Shown: positions 8,775 through 18,851 of the stretch, one piece after another | How positions within the stretch are numbered: position 1 is the first letter of the stretch | How the letters are laid out: each line of letters starts with the position of its first letter | Origin: Corallochytrium limacisporum | Taxonomy: Eukaryota; Opisthokonta | Assembly (NCBI GenBank): GCA_002811645.1 | Contig: PDIP01000013.1 | Coordinates: 61,248-125,247 of the forward strand | Length of the DNA stretch: 64,000 nucleotides | Reading direction: 5' to 3' | Notes under the pieces: model-generated | The model's input: only the letters and a program-made list of their open reading frames with translations | Database searches by the model: none | Told to the model about the DNA's origin: nothing | Program-made: the position numbers and the translations under genes

Positions 8775-11306
8775 ATGCCTCAATCAGTAACTGACTCCGC
8801 ATATAACGATATTGAGACCGCCAGCTTGGTGTCCTCATACGAAGATGACTTTAAGGCGACCACAGAGGAGGTAATGCGGGAACTCTTCGTTCATGTCCAG
8901 GAGTTATGCAACGACGGGTCTGTGACCTTCGGTGCAATCATGGACGCCCTTCGTCACGAAGGTATCCTCTTCTGGCGTGACCGTCGTTGGGCAAAGAGCC
9001 AGGAACGCTTCGTGGACTTGGCTATCAGGTTGTACCCAAGTCATGGCGACGTGGAAATTAACAAAAAGTGGCTGGCTCGAGTCACCGGGCGAAGGGATCG
9101 AAGTCATCTAACTGAGGAGGAGAAGTGCATTGTTGAAAATTTGCGCAGAGTCCATTTGACATACGAAGATTTTGTCTGGGCTATTTCACCATGTGCATAC
9201 CTGTACATGAAGGCTTTCAGTGGCGAGTTTATTATTTCGGACTGGAATGGATTCTGCCTTGACATAGCCAACTTGTACACACAGTGTATGCGAAATCGCG
9301 AAGGCGCCAATGCAGATTACATCCCGATCTTGAGGGATGCAGAGAGTGAGTATTGGGGTGTGAGTGTATGTAGCGTGGATGGTCAGCGCTTCAACATCGG
9401 TGACACGAACATTCCCTACACAATTCAATCTACCAGCAAACCCGTCACGTATGCGATTGGTCTTTGCCGGGAAGGAGAAAACTTTGTTAGCAGATGGATT
9501 GATGTTGAGCCCGCTGGGCGGCCATTCAACACTCAGGATCTCGACCCGGAAACACAACGACCTTTCAATGCGAGCATCAATGCGGGAGCCATCATGGCAG
9601 CAGGTGTAGTTGCCTCGCACTACATAGACAAGGAGGACCATCACCATCCGAATCCTCGGCCGAGCATTACTCGAACGACCCCCGGTGGTCATGTTGAGAT
9701 TGATAGTAGCATGGCACCTAGTGCTATGCTTGATCTGGACGAGTTAAATCTGGACGACGAGGCTCTATCCACTGTTGATGTGGCACGTGATCATCATGGT
9801 GATGGAGACAGCTTGCATGTTTCCTCGAACCGCTCAGTAAATACGAATCATGGCATGGACATTGGTGCCGATTTTCAAGTGGATGACATTCAACGTATGG
9901 GCAAATATGTCAACTGGCGCAAGGTCGTTCACGATGTTGCCCACGTGTGGGCTGAACTGAGCGGTCATGATAGCAAGATTCGCCTAAGTGAAGAAACTTT
10001 CAAGTCGGAAAGATCCTCAGCTTACAATAACTTTGCAATTGCGTACAATTTGCGCGGACGATGCGGGCTGCCTCGGGACGTTAGTCTACACTCAATGCTC
10101 GATGTGTACCTAGGCTGTTGCTCCCTGGAGATCACTGCGGAGGCCATGAGTGTAGCTGCTGCCACACTGGCTAACGGAGGTGTTTGCCCGATTACGGGCA
10201 TTGAGGTCTTCCCGGCGGCCGTTGTGCGTCACGTTCTCGCAGAGACAATGACCTGTGGTATGTATGATCAGGCTGGTCACTTTGTCGTGGAAGTGGGTCT
10301 TCCAGCTAAATCTGGTGTGAGTGGTGCACTTATGATCATTGCACCAAACGTGTGTGGATTTGCCACCTTCTCACCACGCCTGAATTCTGCAGGCAACAGT
10401 GTACGCGGTGTCGAATTTTGCGAGCGCCTGGTAGGTACATATCGCATGCACATCTTCGAGCCTCTTAACGGAGGCAGCGGCGGATCTAAGATCGACCCAC
10501 GTCAGAATGGCAGCCGTAGCCAACGCCTCACGCACACGAGACTTGCATGGGCCCTCGAGGCGGGCGATGTGTGGGCCACCCGCTTCCGGGACATCCTACT
10601 ACGTCTAATGCTCTGGGTGGGCAGCGATAGTACAGAAGGCCTCAGTCCGCGAGTAGTTGACCGCATTCAGGAGCTGTACAAGAACATCTTCGTGATGCCC
10701 ATATCGGATGATGTCTTGGAAGCAGCAAGGAAAGATATTTGCGCATGCGAAAACAAGATTGAATGCATTCGGGAGCTTCTTCATCGCATCCGACTGCAAG
10801 ATGGCATGAGAAAGATTATCGGCATGATGCTGAGGGAGATTGCACTGATTGATGGCCGCATTGAGGAGGCTGAACGGGACACAATAGTCAGCATCGGAGA
10901 GGTTCTGGGTATCAAGCGAGAGGTAACGATGCTTGAGCTCGACAAGAGTCAGGCCACCCTCGAATTTGACAAAGAATCAGGATGCTCTCAACTTCAGGAA
11001 CTGCAGAACGCTGCCGATGCGCAGTCCCGTGGCATTAGTGGAGCTGTGCACATCAATCCAGAAAATCGGACCTCTCAAGGCAAGGAAGCCCTGTTGACCG
11101 CTATTGAGAATGCCTCGCCACCCATTGCGTTGGACGAGATGATGGCATTGCGCGCTGAGAACTCTCAGCTCAAGAAACGGATCAAACGCATGAATAAGCT
11201 GATGACTGACATGCTCCACTACAACAGCGTTGCGAAGGTGACGCTGGAGAATGCAGGACTGGTCGGCGAGGCCCGAAAGATTAGGATTGCCAGTTACAAG
11301 CCCTAG
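8775..11306 (+). CDS. Kidney-type glutaminase with catalytic-domain insertion and TerB-like C-terminal domain
   Basis: An 843-residue protein. Residues ~30-180 match the EF-hand-like N-terminal domain of animal GLS. The glutaminase domain (~180-280 and ~378-560) keeps the nucleophile pair S219/K222 in QSTSKP, N269 in NAGAI, E412, N419, Y445, Y497 and V515, so L-glutamine hydrolysis to glutamate and ammonia is expected. A hydrophilic, His/Asp-rich insert of about 95 residues (281-377) splits the domain between NAGAI and the SER...NNFAIAY segment. The ankyrin repeats of animal GLS are absent. Instead, residues ~600-720 form two helical repeats, the second (GMRKIIGMMLREIALIDGRI, then EEAERD and LGI) fitting a TerB/DjlA-type domain, followed by a coiled coil (~785-815). 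No mitochondrial presequence is evident. The enzyme call is firm; the TerB assignment is by pattern only. Confidence 0.9.
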   Translation: MPQSVTDSAYNDIETASLVSSYEDDFKATTEEVMRELFVHVQELCNDGSVTFGAIMDALRHEGILFWRDRRWAKSQERFVDLAIRLYPSHGDVEINKKWLARVTGRRDRSHLTEEEKCIVENLRRVHLTYEDFVWAISPCAYLYMKAFSGEFIISDWNGFCLDIANLYTQCMRNREGANADYIPILRDAESEYWGVSVCSVDGQRFNIGDTNIPYTIQSTSKPVTYAIGLCREGENFVSRWIDVEPAGRPFNTQDLDPETQRPFNASINAGAIMAAGVVASHYIDKEDHHHPNPRPSITRTTPGGHVEIDSSMAPSAMLDLDELNLDDEALSTVDVARDHHGDGDSLHVSSNRSVNTNHGMDIGADFQVDDIQRMGKYVNWRKVVHDVAHVWAELSGHDSKIRLSEETFKSERSSAYNNFAIAYNLRGRCGLPRDVSLHSMLDVYLGCCSLEITAEAMSVAAATLANGGVCPITGIEVFPAAVVRHVLAETMTCGMYDQAGHFVVEVGLPAKSGVSGALMIIAPNVCGFATFSPRLNSAGNSVRGVEFCERLVGTYRMHIFEPLNGGSGGSKIDPRQNGSRSQRLTHTRLAWALEAGDVWATRFRDILLRLMLWVGSDSTEGLSPRVVDRIQELYKNIFVMPISDDVLEAARKDICACENKIECIRELLHRIRLQDGMRKIIGMMLREIALIDGRIEEAERDTIVSIGEVLGIKREVTMLELDKSQATLEFDKESGCSQLQELQNAADAQSRGISGAVHINPENRTSQGKEALLTAIENASPPIALDEMMALRAENSQLKKRIKRMNKLMTDMLHYNSVAKVTLENAGLVGEARKIRIASYKP

Positions 11307-11371
11307 ATACCGGTGTATTTATATCGGCAGGGCCATATTCATAAAGACCCGTAGTTTGCTTTATTAGTCAG

Positions 11372-13759
11372 TTAGACCTCCACGTCGTTGTCGCTATTCG
11401 TTGACTTGCTAGCTGCATCTTGCACATGCTCCACCGCATGCTCAACTGCCTGTTCCACGGTGTAACCGATTTCGTTGACCAGTGCTTGCTGTCCCCTTAG
11501 TCTGTCCTGCTGAATGGCTTGCAGCAGCTTCATCTCCGTGGCAGCGACAGCCCGCTCGACGGCCCCCTCGATCAACATCTGCATGTAAGGCGTACTCTGC
11601 ACTTGCTCGTCGATGCTGGATGTGCCTGGTCCATTGATACCCGCAACACCGAATGGATGCATTGCCGGCGACGGCATTCCGAAAACGCTCCGATTCAATC
11701 CCGGATCGAAGGGTAGTTGGCCGCGTGGACCAGTTATGGTCGGGTTCAGCGGATTTGTAGTATGCACAGGAGCTGCAGCAAAGTCGTCGTAGTAGCTCGA
11801 CTCCGAATCCACCTGGACATCATAGGCAGAAGTGACAAATGCCTCAAATGGATTCTTCCTTCCGTCACATTCGCTGCTTGTAGAATCCTCTTCATGTATA
11901 ATTTCTTCATGAATTTGTACACTGTATCCATCTCGCCTCCCAGTCGGATTCAGCGGAAAATCATCGTTACTTGGGGCCTGTTCATCTGGCCGCTTAATCA
12001 TCCGTGCCTGTCCGAGTCCAAACAATGATGCACGCGAGGGAGTCTTTCCCTTGTCCGGAATGCCAGGCTCTGTCCCTGTTGGTGACGTTGGGGACGTTGG
12101 ACCTGGAGTTAGGACCGTCTTCCCTGTCGATTCAAATCGGTTCCCCAAGGCATAGTTATGTACCCGACTAGCGCTTTCAATCGCTGCTGCCCGAGGTAGA
12201 CTTGCCATCTTGCGCCTAACTCCACGGACCACGTTAATTTGCTGTTGAAGTTCTGCCTTTAGGGCTTTCCGAATTACCTTGCGACGCTTCTGATTGGCAT
12301 ATGAATACTTGCCATGCATGCGAAAGCGATAAGTCCGCCAAGCGATTTGAATAATCCGGGCAGAATGATCGCGCAGGCGCTCCATGTGGCCGGAGAAAGT
12401 GCTCCATTCCAGGGCAGACTCCTCAACGGAGTTGGGTCGCAGCCGGTAGTTGAGAAGATTGACCAACAGCGCAAATAGAACAACGCCTAAGAAACATGAA
12501 ACGACTGCTAGGGCCCTGCCTCCCATGGTGACTGGATCATAGACATCGAATGGGTCCCCGGGCCACGCCGTCAACATGCCTACAACAGAGATCATGATGC
12601 CCTCACTGATCCCAAAGAGTTCAGGCTGTACCCTGCGCTCAAATAGATAGATTCCATATCCCGTAACCCCTCCTGCATAGACAATCCAGCCAGTAATCAA
12701 CACGATAGGATGTTTGTAGAAGAGCATTTTCAGAGTCAGCCAGGTGTTAAACTTGAGACTCAGTGCTTGGCTGTATCCTTTCAGTTGACGGATCTTGTTT
12801 CTTATGCGGTACAAATGGCTATAGTTCCGCAGCACCCGCAGCCCGGTGAGCAATCTAAGCAAGATGCACGTTGAACAAAGCAGATCTAGCCACTGGGGCA
12901 GAAAATATTGCGCGCCCGGCAGAGGCATTAAAAGCAGAAGCAGCAGTTCAGGCATAACCTCTTGTTTCATGTTAAAGAACACGGATGCTAGTGTCGGTGC
13001 TTGGTAGCGAAGTCGCGCTGCGATCTCAACAAGCTCAGCAACGCGTTCTGGATTGAGATGCTGCATCGTCTCGTCCGCCAAAGAATCAGAGTCAAAGCTG
13101 TTTCTGCGGTAGGAATTCACCCTACGTCGTACGGAAGGGCCTCCGTTCCCTTCTGGTTCCTTACCCTTGGAATTATCGAATCCAAGCTCCTCCACTTCTA
13201 GCTCATGCTGTCGCTTTAGTTCTCGTTGATGGCGCTGAAACTTGCGCTTTTGTTCCCGTTTAATGTTGAACACAAAGCTCTCGTTCTCACTCCACATTAA
13301 AAAGTAGTGATATTCAACGATAAATGCAGCCGAGAAGAGCGTGATCAGAACAATTGCACCCCTGGCAAGGTAGCTGACCACATCTGATTGGAGGGCTTCT
13401 CCATGTCCTGCCACTCTCCACTGCCACTCCATGTCGAAAACGCTGAGTCCCACACAGATACAGCTGAGGCCGAACAAAATGTTATCCCGTCGTCGAATCT
13501 GCCGATCAATTTTACCGGTCTGTAAAGATGTAGACAGCATATTAAATCCGTTGTTATTACCTTGGTTGGCCTCCGGTCCATGATGAGGCAACAGTGGTAC
13601 ATCGTCAGCTATCTGCTCTGAATGACCAAGGCTTCCGCTATTTGTTCGCCGCAATATCGGCGGTGATAGAGCTGGTTCAGGTAATTTAAGGCCCATTGCA
13701 TTCCCAGACTCATCTTGGCCTTGACTGCGGTGCTGAGAAGCACGTTCGAATCGACCCAT
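11372..13759 (-). CDS. SK-type (calmodulin-gated) channel with non-canonical selectivity filter
   Basis: A 795-residue six-transmembrane protein of the small-conductance Ca2+-activated K+ channel family. Approximate segments: S1 93-109, S2 130-154, S3 267-285, S4 289-312 (LLTGLRVLRNYSHLYR), S5 348-372, pore 382-404, S6 412-437, then a basic helical calmodulin-binding domain (457-522, HSARIIQIAWRTYRF) as in SK channels. The filter reads TAWPGD (397-402) where SK has SIGYGD: G and Y are replaced by W and P, so K+ selectivity is doubtful. The long N-terminus and the S2-S3 loop are hydrophilic; the C-terminal ~270 residues are disordered with a final helix. The frame extends upstream to a GTG at 13993, but the first ATG is at 13759. 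Stops 65 bp from the glutaminase stop. Confidence 0.85.
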   Translation of the reverse strand: MGRFERASQHRSQGQDESGNAMGLKLPEPALSPPILRRTNSGSLGHSEQIADDVPLLPHHGPEANQGNNNGFNMLSTSLQTGKIDRQIRRRDNILFGLSCICVGLSVFDMEWQWRVAGHGEALQSDVVSYLARGAIVLITLFSAAFIVEYHYFLMWSENESFVFNIKREQKRKFQRHQRELKRQHELEVEELGFDNSKGKEPEGNGGPSVRRRVNSYRRNSFDSDSLADETMQHLNPERVAELVEIAARLRYQAPTLASVFFNMKQEVMPELLLLLLMPLPGAQYFLPQWLDLLCSTCILLRLLTGLRVLRNYSHLYRIRNKIRQLKGYSQALSLKFNTWLTLKMLFYKHPIVLITGWIVYAGGVTGYGIYLFERRVQPELFGISEGIMISVVGMLTAWPGDPFDVYDPVTMGGRALAVVSCFLGVVLFALLVNLLNYRLRPNSVEESALEWSTFSGHMERLRDHSARIIQIAWRTYRFRMHGKYSYANQKRRKVIRKALKAELQQQINVVRGVRRKMASLPRAAAIESASRVHNYALGNRFESTGKTVLTPGPTSPTSPTGTEPGIPDKGKTPSRASLFGLGQARMIKRPDEQAPSNDDFPLNPTGRRDGYSVQIHEEIIHEEDSTSSECDGRKNPFEAFVTSAYDVQVDSESSYYDDFAAAPVHTTNPLNPTITGPRGQLPFDPGLNRSVFGMPSPAMHPFGVAGINGPGTSSIDEQVQSTPYMQMLIEGAVERAVAATEMKLLQAIQQDRLRGQQALVNEIGYTVEQAVEHAVEHVQDAASKSTNSDNDVEV

Positions 13760-15211
13760 ACTGTCCTCCAAGTAATCCACTACGACATGGTGTCTCCTAT
13801 TAGTGCCCTGCTCATAAAGCGCGACAGTAGCATCGTCAGAGAATGTCCATAGTTCTACACAAAAACCAGTACTATGTGATTCGCTCAAATTGCCAACGCC
13901 ACTCAAGCCTAAAGTAGCAACACGGTTCACAGCACAGCAATCCAAGTGACCCGAACCGCGGCCCTGTGCCTCTCCGCCGGGACCCGAGACCACACAGCAA
14001 CAGCGGCCCTCCTCTCCAATTTTTATGAGTATATCAAACTAAGACCTCAAGTCACTTATACAACGCATTAGTGTCTCCAAATTTGAAGAATCACTGCAAA
14101 ATATACTGACGCCGTGAAATCTCCTGGCTGAGTTTGTGCACAGTGTGCGAACCCCTGCCCGCTCTCCCTGTGGTTCCAATCCCTTGCAATGCGCAAAACT
14201 TCCCCCCCCCCCCCGCGGGGGGGGGGGGGGGGGCACAAAAGCAGGCAATGGAAACGCGGGTGGGCTGCCGGCTGGTGCCATAGCAAAAGTACCGCCAGCC
14301 ACAAGGTAGGTAGGTGGGAGGGGGGGATGCTGCCACCTCGGTCAGCAGTTCGTGATGGTTGGGGAAGGGGCCGGGAGGGGTCCCGATAAGGACCGTAGAG
14401 TTTAGGGCTTGCCGTTTTGGCCCCGTTCTCTTTATAAACCATGGAGAAAAAATTGGATACATTGAATATAGATATGCCTATCTTCCATGACCATGAGAGG
14501 TGTCCACTAACAAAACAAAACCGGGAAGGGAAAAATTTGCACCCCACTCCCCCACCCTCCTCAACTGCACTACGTGACCTCTCTTGCGTTTGGGGCTGAA
14601 TCTTCCTCATGTTGATTCATCACGCATCTTCAGTACATTCAGTTCGGAGTCTTGAAATATGTCCCACAATGCGGTACATTTTCTATTGGGAGAGCAGGAG
14701 GTCCCCGGGGGGGGGGTGTTGGTAATGCGGGGCCTGGGGCCCGAAACGGAGCCAGGGCGAGGGAGAGAGAGAGCAAGGAAATTTGCGGGAGGTGGCTGTT
14801 TGTTGCCCCTTGGGCTACCCCATGTGGTGTGCCTTAGGGGCCCGTTGGGCGTTCGTGGAGATTCCCCCGGTCGCCTCCTCCTTGCTGGCTGCGTGCGTGA
14901 GTGTGCGCTAGTGTGCGCGACTGGAGCGTTGTCCACTCCTGTGGCTGCAAAAAGGGGTTATTACGACATTTTGATATTCTCTTTGGAAACCGTGAAAGGG
15001 TCTGGCAATTGACAATACAAGGTACGCCACCATAGGGCAAACTGTGTAAGTAGTTTCCCTGCGTCGTAATTTCGTAACCAAAGCTATTTCAACAATCTAT
15101 TCAGTCCGTTTTGCAAAAATTCATAAATGCGAAGCAATTACCTACGACGAATCCCGGGTCGAATTAAGGAAGCGGCACAAGTTTCCGACTTTGAAACAGA
15201 ATAGGGTAATC
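13760..15211. promoter_or_regulatory. Divergent promoter region between SK-like channel and eIF3f
   Basis: No gene recognised. Contains the longest GC palindrome of the window (14202-14233), a C4G10 block at 14703-14716, GGGCCC at 14737 and 14838, and a GA-rich stretch near 14760. The open frame running from the channel ATG up to 13993 has no ATG and is treated as 5' leader. Confidence 0.5.
14202..14233. repeat. Perfect C13-GC-G17 palindrome
   Basis: Thirteen C, then GC, then seventeen G: an uninterrupted inverted repeat of about 28-30 bp made only of G and C. Length may be uncertain because such runs are hard to sequence. Confidence 0.85.
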
Positions 15212-16090
15212 ATGAACGGGTCTGAGAACGACGGTCCCGCCGACACGGCTTTGTACCTAAACGACTCGCAGCTCTACCCCCGGGTCCAGATTCACCCTGT
15301 TGTGCTGAGCAGCATTCTCGATCATTACATTCGCCGCCAGGAAACACAGAACCGCGTTATTGGTACTATTTTGGGCGAGGTGCTTCCTACCGGTGTTGTT
15401 GAGGTCACAAACTGCTTTCCTGTTCCCCACAATGAAACTGCCGAACAGGTCAGCGTTGACCTTGAATTCCACCGTACCATGTTCGATTTGAGCACAAAGA
15501 GCAACCCCAAAGAAGTGATCGTCGGTTGGTACGCCACGGGCATGGACATCACCGAGCACAGTATCCTGATTAACGAATTCTACGAGGCTGAGTGCAACCG
15601 TCCTGTCCACTTGACCGTCGATGTCACTCTCACCAACGACGAAATGGCTATCAAGGCCTACTGTTCGTCGAGCATTGGTACCCCCGACAATTCAACAGGG
15701 ACCATCTTTATTCCCCTCAGCACCTCTCTGATCTGCTACGACGCTGAACGTGTCGCCATCGATACTTTGCAGCGTGGAAAGATGCCCAAGAGCAGCAAGT
15801 TTGACATCATGACAGACATGGACCATCTGGAGAGCTCGCTCATCAGCCTGCGCGACAATGTCATCCAAGCCCAGAAGTACTGCCAGGATGTAGTGGACGG
15901 CAACCAGAAGGGTGATCCCCGGATAGGAAAGCAGCTGCTCGACGTCATGAACGTCGTTCCCAAGCTGGATACCAAGGAGTTTGAGCGCCTCTTCAACGGC
16001 AACCTCCAGGATTTGCTGCTTGTGGTTTACCTCAGCAACCTGTGCCGTCAACAACTCAACCTAGGCGACCGTCTGAAGATGGTCATCTAG
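15212..16090 (+). CDS. EIF3F: Eukaryotic translation initiation factor 3 subunit F
   Basis: A 292-residue MPN-domain protein. The MPN core spans about residues 20-150 (YPRVQIHPVVLSSILDHYIR, then GWYATG). The JAMM zinc motif (H-x-H with downstream S and D) is absent: the segment reads GMDITEHSILINEFY. This fits eIF3f rather than an active isopeptidase such as CSN5 or Rpn11. The C-terminal half is helical (QAQKYCQDVVDGNQKG; NLQDLLLVVYLSNLCRQQL), as in eIF3f/eIF3h. It forms part of the octameric eIF3 core on the 40S subunit. The open frame begins seven codons earlier at a TTG (15191); the ATG at 15212 is the likely start. Confidence 0.92.
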   Translation: MNGSENDGPADTALYLNDSQLYPRVQIHPVVLSSILDHYIRRQETQNRVIGTILGEVLPTGVVEVTNCFPVPHNETAEQVSVDLEFHRTMFDLSTKSNPKEVIVGWYATGMDITEHSILINEFYEAECNRPVHLTVDVTLTNDEMAIKAYCSSSIGTPDNSTGTIFIPLSTSLICYDAERVAIDTLQRGKMPKSSKFDIMTDMDHLESSLISLRDNVIQAQKYCQDVVDGNQKGDPRIGKQLLDVMNVVPKLDTKEFERLFNGNLQDLLLVVYLSNLCRQQLNLGDRLKMVI

Positions 16091-17505
16091 AGTGGGCTCC
16101 TCCCTTGTTCTTCATTGCATGTGTAAGTATCAAATACAAAGTACATAATCCTCATTCTTTGCATCGTACCACTCCAGCCCATGTCTTTATGTGTCAATAA
16201 CAACACCCGCAATAGTCTGCGGCCATCAGATCGTCTAAGGCCCATTTCTTAGTCTACCCTACCCGTGCACGAATCCGACCCGTACCCAAACTACCGAGGT
16301 GTCCCTCACTCGGTCCAATCGACCAGGCCTTATGCTGGGCATATTCATGGGACACGTACCTCCGGAAAATCAAAATCAAGAATCAGCTCCACTACCCTCC
16401 TGCCAAGGGAGGCGGGGGGACCGGTGGGAGGAGGGGCCCAGTGCTCCTGCCCCTCTTGGCTTGCTGCCTCCTCGGGGGGTGAGCGCTGCTCTTCTCTCTC
16501 CTCTCTTCCGCCCCTGAGACTCTCTCAGTGAGCAGAACCAAAACAAAAACAAAACTCAAAAAGAATTGGAAAAATTGGAAGCAGAACTGGCTTTTTTTAT
16601 ACCCTTCGTTTTGGGATAAACACACGTCTGCTCTTATCCTTTCTTTTTCTTTTTTGTTTTTGCTTTTTTTATTTATTTTCATTCTTCGGGCCTGCACAGG
16701 CTGGCTGTGTTTCCGTTCGGAATGGAACGTCTCTCCCGTCGGGACTCGATCACTCTGTCTCGTGTCCTCGGGCGGCACTTGCCTGGGCTCTCGGTGGGGT
16801 GAGTCAGAGAGACCAAGAGTCTCGTTTGTTTCCTTCGGGCGAGACGGTTTGAAAAGGAGGGGGGGGGTGGGTTCGGTTGGGTGTGTTCTCACGAAACCGG
16901 GCGTAGAGAGGAGCACCCGTGGCTGTTCTGCTCCGCTCTCTCCCCGTTTAACCCACTCACCTCTCTGTGCCTTTTGGTCCCGGGCTGTTGTGCCCGGCGG
17001 ACGGACGACTGTTTTCTTTGGGTGAGTTGGCAGTACCGTGCTCGGAGCGACTGTGTGTTTGGGGGGAAGGGGGTGAGTATTCGGACCGCCGCCAGTGGCT
17101 CGCTTTGGGTACGGCCGGTCGGACCAGCCTTTGTTGAATACATCGCTTCTGACGCAACGCCATCACCCTTTGGGTCTGTCTTTTTTCCGGAGTGGGTTGG
17201 AATCTCTTTGGTGGTTCACAAAGAGTAAAGATATTAGGGAATTTTGAGGGAAACCTGTTCCCAACATGAATGAGAATGATTCATAGAGTTCCAGACCCAT
17301 TTGTTTTGTAAGAAGTATTAAGAGGGGTAACGCTTGCCATCGGTTATCACCGGGGTCATTATTTCTGGACGCATACTTTGTAAACCTGACTTCAAAGGAA
17401 TACGGAATTATTTAACCCGCGGGAGAGTCTAAACGGACGTTTTAGGCTGAATTTCTGTATCATAAACACCTGTACTTTGCCAGACACTATTAGCAAGGCA
17501 ACAAG
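16091..17505. promoter_or_regulatory. Interval between eIF3f and V-ATPase d, with pyrimidine/T tracts
   Basis: No gene recognised. eIF3f 3' region to about 16250, then GGGCCC at 16434, an A-rich then T-rich tract at 16540-16690, G-rich sequence at about 16855-16870, and the V-ATPase promoter. The three overlapping open frames at 16392-17228 translate to low-complexity sequence with no domain. Confidence 0.5.
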
Positions 17506-18624
17506 ATGACATCCGTCTCGCCATTTTTCGGGTCCAAGGCCGATGACAACATCATGACATACACCGAGTACGTCTTCAATGAAGACAACGGTTACAGTGA
17601 AGGCGTTGTTCGGGGGCACCGCAGCGAGTTCTTACGTCAGGGAGACTACCACAACCTGACCCAATGCAAGTCTTTGGATGACATCAAGCTGCACCTGGCA
17701 ACCACTGGCTACGGCAATTTCCTGCAGAATGAGCCTTCCCCTCTGGCTGTCACTACGATTTCCGACAAGCTGACTGAGAAACTGGTCAAGGACTTCAATT
17801 ACCTTCGCAACCAAGCCTGTGAGCCCCTGAGCACTTTCATGGATTTCATTACCTACGGATACATGATTGACAACGTCATCCTGCTGATCACAGGCACCCT
17901 GCACGAGCGGGATATTAACGAACTCGTGCCTAAGTGCCACCCTCTGGGTATGTTTGAAAGCATGGCTACTCTTAGCATTGCCTCCACTCCTGAGGAGCTC
18001 TACGATAGTGTTATTGTCGATACTCCTTTGGCTCCGTTCTTCCGCGACTGCATTTCCCAGCAAGATTTGAATGAGCTTAATATCGAGATTATCCGCAACA
18101 GTGTCTACCGTCGCTACCTCGAGGAATTTTTCGCATTCTGCCAGCAGTGCGGTGACATTACCGCGGACGTAATGGGAAGAATCCTATCGTTCGAGGCTGA
18201 CCGTCGCGCCTTTGTGATTACCATCAACTCCTTTGGCACCGAATTGACGAAGGACCAGCGCACTAAGCTCTATCCCCGCTGTGGTCGCCTGTATCCGTTC
18301 GGTCTTGCCAAGTTGGCTCAAGCTGACGACTATGAACAGGTGAAAGCGGTGGCTGATGCGATCCCTGAGTACCGCGGGCTGTTCGAGGGAGTCGGCACTG
18401 GTGCCAACGACAAGACCCTGGAGGACCGATTCTTTGAGTATGAGGTCGCGCTGAACTGCGATGCATTCATGCATCAGTTCCACTATGGAATCTACTACGC
18501 CTTTATCCGTTTGAGGGAGCAGGAAGCACGCAACATTGTCTGGATTAGCGAATGCATTGCCCAGAACCATCGCGCCAAGATTGACAACTACGTTGAATTG
18601 TTCAGCGGTGCTACGTCAAACTAA
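17506..18624 (+). CDS. ATP6V0D: V-type proton ATPase subunit d (Vo sector, AC39/Vma6)
   Basis: A 372-residue AC39-family protein, within the usual length of subunit d (about 345-350) plus a short N-terminal extension. It links the central stalk of V1 to the proteolipid ring of Vo and is needed for assembly and coupling of the proton pump on vacuoles, endosomes and acidocalcisomes. Family segments are clear: [69 protein letters not shown] and the C-terminal [18 protein letters not shown]-type end ([20 protein letters not shown]), which carries the conserved R/E-N-I-x-W pattern. Converges on ILV3. Complete, no anomalies. Confidence 0.96.
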   Translation: MTSVSPFFGSKADDNIMTYTEYVFNEDNGYSEGVVRGHRSEFLRQGDYHNLTQCKSLDDIKLHLATTGYGNFLQNEPSPLAVTTISDKLTEKLVKDFNYLRNQACEPLSTFMDFITYGYMIDNVILLITGTLHERDINELVPKCHPLGMFESMATLSIASTPEELYDSVIVDTPLAPFFRDCISQQDLNELNIEIIRNSVYRRYLEEFFAFCQQCGDITADVMGRILSFEADRRAFVITINSFGTELTKDQRTKLYPRCGRLYPFGLAKLAQADDYEQVKAVADAIPEYRGLFEGVGTGANDKTLEDRFFEYEVALNCDAFMHQFHYGIYYAFIRLREQEARNIVWISECIAQNHRAKIDNYVELFSGATSN

Positions 18625-18851
18625 CGGAAGAATTAGGCGACCACTTCCTCACAAACAACTAACAGAACACAAGATCATCATCATCATCATGACCAAAATC
18701 ATCTCTCGCTAATGGTAAAACGGGAGAATTAAATCAAAAACGAAAGTAAACTTTTCTTACGTGTGTATTTACAGATTACTACCGTGGTAGAAAGGAATTT
18801 GAAAACCAAGGAACCAGGCAGACAGGGAAATCATCCTCTGAATTCTCCCGC
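18625..18851. other. Short convergent gap, V-ATPase d / ILV3
   Basis: Shared 3' region of 227 bp. Contains an (ATC)n run near 18674-18690 and A-rich sequence. No C-run/G-run block. Confidence 0.5.
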
